A stretch of 64,000 nt of DNA from an uncultured Myxococcales bacterium (GTDB lineage: Bacteria > Myxococcota_A > UBA9042), in the NCBI GenBank assembly GCA_903840165.1, contig CAIMEY010000065.1:1-64000 (forward strand). Direction: 5' to 3'. A program made the translations under genes and the position numbers. The notes beneath the pieces are model-generated. The model was not told where the DNA came from. It did not search any database and saw only the letters and a program-made list of their open reading frames with translations. Shown here one piece after another: positions 59,732 to 64,000 of this stretch. Within the stretch, counting starts at the first letter, position 1. Every line of letters starts with the position of its first letter.

Positions 59732-61108
59732 CTATTTGGCCTTGGGCCACGGATCGGCCAGCGCTGCTAGGCGCGGATCGGCCTGCCATTTGCGCAGAAC
59801 ACGTTGAGAATACGACTGTTCTTTGCCGTGTGCAATCGCCTTGAGGGGATCCAGCGCGCGATAGGCCAAAGCGTCTCGGCCCTCCGCCTTGGCTAAGCGA
59901 TCCAGGCCTTGTGTGGCAATATCAAGCACTTCTTTGGCTATTTCGCCGATCGAGCGTCCCTGACTCACCCCAGCCAGACCGTTCAGACACGCTTGGGCCC
60001 TGAGCGCCGGACGATCGATGGACATGTTGCCATCTTCAAGCAATTCCAAGGCTTTCTTGCGTGCCTCCAGGTCATAGAACAGGCCTCGGGTCAGCGCTGG
60101 CAGGGCCGCAAGCGCTTCCTCAGGCACCAAATCGCAAGGCCTCAACTCTAGGTAGCGCTTGAGCCGAACATCTGGAAAGACGGTCGAAACGTGCAGCACC
60201 CAGTCGTCCAGGGTTGGGCGCCGGCCCAAGGCACCGTGGTCAAAAAACTGGCGAAACGTTGTCCTTTCAGGTAGTTCTCGGTAACCGTGCGAGCCATCGT
60301 CGTTCAGGGCATCGAGGAAGTACAACGGCACGTCGATCAGCCAATCGACGTAATCTTGCACCGTTGCATCAGGTCGGAAGGAAAAGTGGTTGGTATCGCA
60401 GCGATCTTTGTCCACGTCAGTCCAAATGTGGGCGCGGAAACTGGCGTAGCCCGTGTCTCGACCCTCCAGAAGGGGCGAATTGGCAAAAAGCGCGATCAAT
60501 GCTGGGGTTAGCAGGTGTCCGAGGCGCATTGCTTGGGCAGCATCGGCGGCGTCGACAAAGTCGAAATTAGTCTGGACGGTGCAGGTTAAGTGCATCATAT
60601 GCAAGCCTAAACTACCGACCTTGGGCATGTAAGCCCGCATCACACCGTAGCGACCCTTGGGCATCTTGGGCGCCGAAGCCGGGCTGTCCTGGGGGTTGAG
60701 GCCCACGTGGACCAAGGAAATGCCGCGCGGCTCAAGCACAGATTGCAGTTCAGCCATGTGATCATGGAGTTCCCGCTGCATATCGGCGACTGTCGCCTGC
60801 AGGCCACCGGACAGCTCAAGCTGACCGGCTGGCTCAAGCGAAATCGAGGCGCCATCGCGAAACAGTGCGATCGTACGCCCTTTTTCCTGATACGGCTCCC
60901 AGCCATAGAGGCGGCTGAGGTCGGCTAAGACTGCAGAAATACTGGCATCCTTGCCTTCATAGGGCAGAGGTCGACCGTCGGGCCCAAGGGCAATCCGCTC
61001 AAACTCCGTGCCGATGTGGAAATCTGCCGGTTGCCGAGCCCCAGATAGAACCCATTCTGTACATTGCTGAAGACTTTCAAGCGGTTCACTGGCATTTGGC
61101 TGAGCCAT
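59732..61108 (-). CDS. gshA: Glutamate-cysteine ligase, plant/alphaproteobacterial type
   Basis: The protein has 458 residues from the ATG at 61108 (GGAG five bases upstream). It makes gamma-glutamylcysteine, the first step of glutathione synthesis. Motifs are HIGTEFERIAL, RTIALFRDGASISLEPAGQLELSG in two parts (the Glu/ATP-binding loop), LHMMHLTCTVQTNFDF and GYASFRAHIWTDVDKDRC. The class resembles plant and alphaproteobacterial GCL. No gshB lies nearby in the window. A related enzyme family, EgtA, cannot be wholly excluded. Confidence 0.88.
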   Translation of the reverse strand: MAQPNASEPLESLQQCTEWVLSGARQPADFHIGTEFERIALGPDGRPLPYEGKDASISAVLADLSRLYGWEPYQEKGRTIALFRDGASISLEPAGQLELSGGLQATVADMQRELHDHMAELQSVLEPRGISLVHVGLNPQDSPASAPKMPKGRYGVMRAYMPKVGSLGLHMMHLTCTVQTNFDFVDAADAAQAMRLGHLLTPALIALFANSPLLEGRDTGYASFRAHIWTDVDKDRCDTNHFSFRPDATVQDYVDWLIDVPLYFLDALNDDGSHGYRELPERTTFRQFFDHGALGRRPTLDDWVLHVSTVFPDVRLKRYLELRPCDLVPEEALAALPALTRGLFYDLEARKKALELLEDGNMSIDRPALRAQACLNGLAGVSQGRSIGEIAKEVLDIATQGLDRLAKAEGRDALAYRALDPLKAIAHGKEQSYSQRVLRKWQADPRLAALADPWPKAK

Positions 61109-61286
61109 GGATTCTCCGGCTTGGGACTGAAAGGGCGGCAGATGCAGCAAAGAGACATCGCCTGCTGCAAGAAACAAAGGAAAATGGCCGTTTATTGCGA
61201 CGCGGCTGAGCCCCCCGCGTCGGACCGCTTTGGGCCGTTGCGGCGTCGTTTCGGCGGCCTCGCTCCCCGCTGCGCGGCGCTTGGCC

Positions 61287-62864
61287 CTAATCGTAGTAGA
61301 ACTGCTCCATCCTACCGAAACTAATTGCACCAAACAGGTTGACGACTATGGCCAAAACGATGAGCACGCGTGTTGTGCGGTTCAGGCGCGGCACCAAGAT
61401 CGCAAAGGCACCCAGCAAAGGCGGCAGAAAATCGAGGGCGAAGCGGTAGCCGAACTGCTGCCAACCGTCGTTCTGGTAGAAAAAACCGGGAAGCGCAACG
61501 CAGGCCGCTGAAATCAAAAGGTGTTTGGCCAGCGACGCTCGATTGGCCTGGACGTCGACGGACAATTCGGGCGCGTGTTCGTCGCGTCGGCGAGGCCCAA
61601 ATAGCGCCACCAATGCGGGTGTGCACGCAAGCAACCCAAGGCCGTGGCGAGAGATTTGCAGAAACGGCGCCTCTGAACTCAGCGAGGGCATGTTGAGCAA
61701 GCCCGTGCCCAAGTTGTGATTGAGAAAGGCAAAGGCGAAGAGGCCATGATCGCGTGTTGGCGCCCTGGTGCCTTCCAAGAGGTAAAAGTGACCAAATTCG
61801 GTGGGATTGCCCCAGCGTGCCCAGTTGAACCAAGCCAAAGCCAGGCCAACGAGAACCAAGGGAATTCCATAGGAAAATAGCTTCTTGATCGCTGCCGGCA
61901 AGGCCGAATTGCCTTGGCCTCCGAGCCAGCGGCCATTGGGCCACAACGCCTGCATGGGCAAGAACAAAGCGGCATAAAGTAGCGGGGTTCGCGTCGCCAC
62001 GGCCAAGCCAAGAATCAGGCCGGCAACCCAGGGGCGTCGCGCGCCCGTGGCAGTGAGCAAGTAAGCAAAATGTAAGGCGACGCCCATGATTTGGGCCGTG
62101 AACCAAACCTCGCCGCGGATCGAGCAGAACCACGCGACGGTGCCGAAGGCGTACAGGGCTGTGAGCCAGAGCCGATCGCCGGGTCCATGATCGATAAGTT
62201 GGCTTGCCGCCAAGCGTTCTAGCCAAAGGAAGAACAGCAAGGCTGCCGCGACGGCAAACAAGAGTGTGTAGATGACATCATTGAAATGATAATGGAAAAC
62301 CGCAACAAATGGCAGCATGAACAGGGCTGGCCCCGGCGGAAAGGAGATTTGGTAGACCACGTCGTCGCATTTGCGAAAGGCGCTCTTGGTGTCGACGCCA
62401 GAAATCCCTGCAAGTCCGGTACATTGGCCGTGGCGAATGTCCTTGTCGACGTCGATCAGCATCAGGCGGCCGTCGAGCGTGTAGAACTCCTTGGCACGCG
62501 GGCCGGCCTGATCTTTCCAAGGAAATACGCCGCGAACCGTCTCGCCGCCTTTGAGTTGCAGCACGCGGAAGCTGGCCCAGTCGTTCCAGCCAACCGCATT
62601 GCCCTTGCCGTCGCGCAACGCTCGTTCCACAGCCTCTTGTAAGCCTTTGGGATCTTCGGGCTTTTGCGCCTGGCCGAGGTGGCGCCGCGGCGTGTCCGAG
62701 TCTAAGCGTCCATGTAGAAAGGACTCCGCCATATCGACAAAGTGGAAATGCGGCGAAGGGTGCAGCAACAAGGCGCCTGAGGTGGCGGCATACCCAGCTG
62801 CGACAACGCTCACCACAAGCCAAATACGGGCGCGCAAAGACAATCCGGCCAAGAACAACGGCAT
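61287..62864 (-). CDS. Polytopic membrane protein, GT-C glycosyltransferase-like
   Basis: The protein has 525 residues from the ATG at 62864. About ten membrane helices are visible. A first helix (RIWLVVSVVAAGYAATSGAL) is followed by HFVDMAESFLHGRLDSD. This acidic loop resembles the loop that in GT-C mannosyl- and aminoarabinosyltransferases holds the catalytic Asp. A periplasmic insert of about 150 residues comes next. No accurate substrate can be given. The gene lies downstream on the same strand as nothing else and diverges from the UshA-like gene. Confidence 0.65.
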   Translation of the reverse strand: MPLFLAGLSLRARIWLVVSVVAAGYAATSGALLLHPSPHFHFVDMAESFLHGRLDSDTPRRHLGQAQKPEDPKGLQEAVERALRDGKGNAVGWNDWASFRVLQLKGGETVRGVFPWKDQAGPRAKEFYTLDGRLMLIDVDKDIRHGQCTGLAGISGVDTKSAFRKCDDVVYQISFPPGPALFMLPFVAVFHYHFNDVIYTLLFAVAAALLFFLWLERLAASQLIDHGPGDRLWLTALYAFGTVAWFCSIRGEVWFTAQIMGVALHFAYLLTATGARRPWVAGLILGLAVATRTPLLYAALFLPMQALWPNGRWLGGQGNSALPAAIKKLFSYGIPLVLVGLALAWFNWARWGNPTEFGHFYLLEGTRAPTRDHGLFAFAFLNHNLGTGLLNMPSLSSEAPFLQISRHGLGLLACTPALVALFGPRRRDEHAPELSVDVQANRASLAKHLLISAACVALPGFFYQNDGWQQFGYRFALDFLPPLLGAFAILVPRLNRTTRVLIVLAIVVNLFGAISFGRMEQFYYD

Positions 62865-63065
62865 AGGTTCGACTCGGGGCGCGCTTCGGCACGCAGGGCG
62901 GATCAAGGTAGCGGCAAGGTCCGGTGGGGTCAACGGTTGCGACAGTACGTCGATCGCCCCCCAGGTGCCCAGCGCAGGGCCGTTGCGCTGGTTCGCGGGC
63001 CGTGACAACCGTATCTTTCCGCTTGTGCAGAGCCGACTTTGGCCCAATTCGCTATCATCTGCCGT

Positions 63066-63094
63066 TGCAGGTCGCTCCTGAGACTGCTAGCCTG
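63066..63094 (+). promoter_or_regulatory. Candidate promoter of the UshA-like gene
   Basis: TTGCAG (63066-63071) and TAGCCT (63089-63094) are separated by 17 bases, and the -10 is preceded by TGC. The -10 lies 33 bases before the ATG at 63128. Confidence 0.45.
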
Positions 63095-63127
63095 CGTGTC
63101 GGCTATTTCAACCCGGAGTCTGGGCCC

Positions 63128-64000
63128 ATGCGCACACGTCAGAAGCTTTCGATCTTGCTGCTCCTGCTGATTTGCACTGCAGGCGGTGCGACTTATTGGG
63201 CGCGGCACTTGCCAACGACCGGCGCAGGAGCGACCGCGTCGCCCCCAGCCGCTCAGCCGCGCGACGTGCCGCATTTGGCGAGTTCTGGCGTGGTCGAGGC
63301 CGCGGAGATTCACGCCCAACTCCTTGCCGCTGCTCAGAATATGCCCGAGCCGACCTTGGCTTCTGTGACCAATCACGCCTCGGCCCCCAGCCAAGCGCCC
63401 GTGCCGATGCCCGAAGCGCCTTTGCCGCCCGTGCCGGAGAATCAGCAACTCGCGATCGGCTTTAGCAGCAATGTGGTGGGTGAAGTTGACCCTTGCGGTT
63501 GAGCACATCACCCGCTGGGCGGTCTGGCTCGGCGAATGCAGTGGTGGCTAGGCAGGAACAAGGCGCGACCGCATACGTTGCTGCTTGAGGCCGGCAATTT
63601 GTTCATTTCCAGCGCGCAGATGCCGACCGAACGACCCGGTGAAGGCGTGGCCCGCGCCGAAGTCTTCCTGCAGGTCATGCACAAGATGGGCTATGCCGCG
63701 ATAAACGTGGGCATTGGCGAACTGGCCTTGGGTCTAGAGCCCCTGCAGCGCCTAGCCAAGCAGTACAAAATGCCCTTGTTGTCTGCGAACTTACTCCATC
63801 AGGGCAAGCCGGTGTTTGCGCCAACCTGGGTCAAGGACTATGGCCTGGTCAAGGTGGGCGTCTTTGGCCTGATCACCTCGACGCCGCCTGAGCTCGGGAA
63901 GTGGGTTGCAAATCAAGGACTTAATATTGCTGATCCGGTAGGTTCGGCCAAGCAAGCAGTGGCGGAGTTAAGGCAGCAGCATTGCGAGCTCATCGTCTTG
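63128..64000 (+). CDS. UshA-like metallophosphatase, probable selenoprotein with in-frame TGA (cut by window edge)
   Basis: From the ATG at 63128 the frame has 124 sense codons and then TGA at 63500-63502; read through, it is open to the window edge (291 codons in total). The N-terminus has a hydrophobic signal or anchor (LSILLLLLICTAGGATYW) and an Ala/Pro linker. Just before the TGA the protein reads LAIGFSSNVVGEVDPCG; after it, AHHPLGGLARRMQWW. UshA-like 5'-nucleotidase relatives have ..EPCGC..(n)PLGGLARR there, so the TGA sits where the second Cys belongs. Downstream motifs (LLEAGNLFIS, GYAAINVGIGELALGL, LLSANL, VGVFGLIT) follow that family. Readthrough as selenocysteine is inferred; a nonsense mutation or sequencing error is the alternative. 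A hairpin follows immediately. Confidence 0.72.
63501..63530 (+). promoter_or_regulatory. Candidate bacterial SECIS hairpin
   Basis: Directly after the TGA, GAGC (63501-63504) can pair with GCTC (63527-63530), and CCGC with GCGG closes a small G-rich loop (TGG, 63516-63518). Mismatches and a bulge lie between. Bacterial SECIS elements are hairpins next to the UGA with a G-containing apical loop; the loop here is rather close to the codon, so this is suggestive only. Confidence 0.4.

Noticed and set aside
63503..64000. A separate gene starting at ATG 63536
   Set aside because: No ribosome binding site precedes it and the conserved PLGGLARR lies before this ATG in the same frame as the upstream ORF, so a single protein read through TGA fits better.
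1..64000. Prophage, integrative element, insertion sequence or defence island
   Set aside because: No integrase, transposase, phage structural, restriction-modification, toxin-antitoxin or other defence gene was recognised, and no target-site duplications were seen at the tRNA genes.

Overview
The window reads as a chromosomal segment of a GC-rich, Gram-negative bacterium of the former Deltaproteobacteria, most likely Myxococcota or a near relative. The basis is the mixture of many Cys-rich surface lipoproteins carrying 'CDDGNPCT'-type repeats and MopE-like 'CDG..DE' motifs, DUF4349 proteins, PP2C phosphatases, an orphan hybrid histidine kinase and ordinary housekeeping genes (cysD/cysN, argH, slyD, a glutamate-cysteine ligase, tRNAs). 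This placement is an inference from gene content. I see no phage, transposase, CRISPR array or plasmid gene.

Layout. 1-3.3 kb: a lipoprotein with collagen-like, Ig-like and heme-binding parts (cut by the left edge), a small c-type cytochrome and a Tat-exported metallophosphoesterase. 3.3-10.7 kb: two very large Cys-rich lipoproteins. 10.7-13.1 kb: a gene-poor, hairpin-rich stretch, a hemolysin-III-type membrane protein, tRNA-Lys, tRNA-Glu and slyD. 13.3-18.8 kb: an amidohydrolase lipoprotein, a patatin-like lipase and a Kazal-like lipoprotein. 18.9-21.7 kb: cysN and cysD; CysN carries an apparently dead APS-kinase domain. 21.7-29.5 kb: two more large lipoproteins (EGF/fibrinogen-like and glycine-rich) and a somatomedin-B-like lipoprotein. 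29.6-35.7 kb: a hybrid histidine kinase, a small Pro-rich protein and an exported PEP/pyruvate-binding-domain protein. 35.9-40.7 kb: an NCS1 permease, a MepA-like peptidase, tRNA-Leu and a predicted outer-membrane barrel. 40.8-45.2 kb: two PP2C phosphatases around a lipoprotein, a CTP-dependent lipid-kinase-like protein and SlyX. 45.4-56.9 kb: a 1,697-residue lipoprotein, argH, a P-domain protein and a fifth repeat lipoprotein. 57-64 kb: a DUF4349 operon, glutamate-cysteine ligase, a GT-C-like membrane protein and the start of a UshA-like metallophosphatase with an in-frame TGA.

The dominant theme is the cell surface. Thirteen proteins have a lipobox and none has Asp after the Cys, which by the enterobacterial +2 rule would favour the outer membrane. 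Five of them share one N-terminal Cys-rich module, a MopE-like motif and repeat arrays but end in different C-terminal domains, so they look like one modular family with swapped tips.

The most striking single observation is at 63500-63502. A TGA interrupts what otherwise reads as one UshA-like protein, at a place where I expect Cys in the motif 'PCGC...PLGGLARR'. This fits a selenocysteine codon. Other points worth attention are the degenerate CysC domain fused to CysN, a 61-bp dispersed repeat at 10848 and 18886, and the structured intergenic region around 10.9-11.3 kb.
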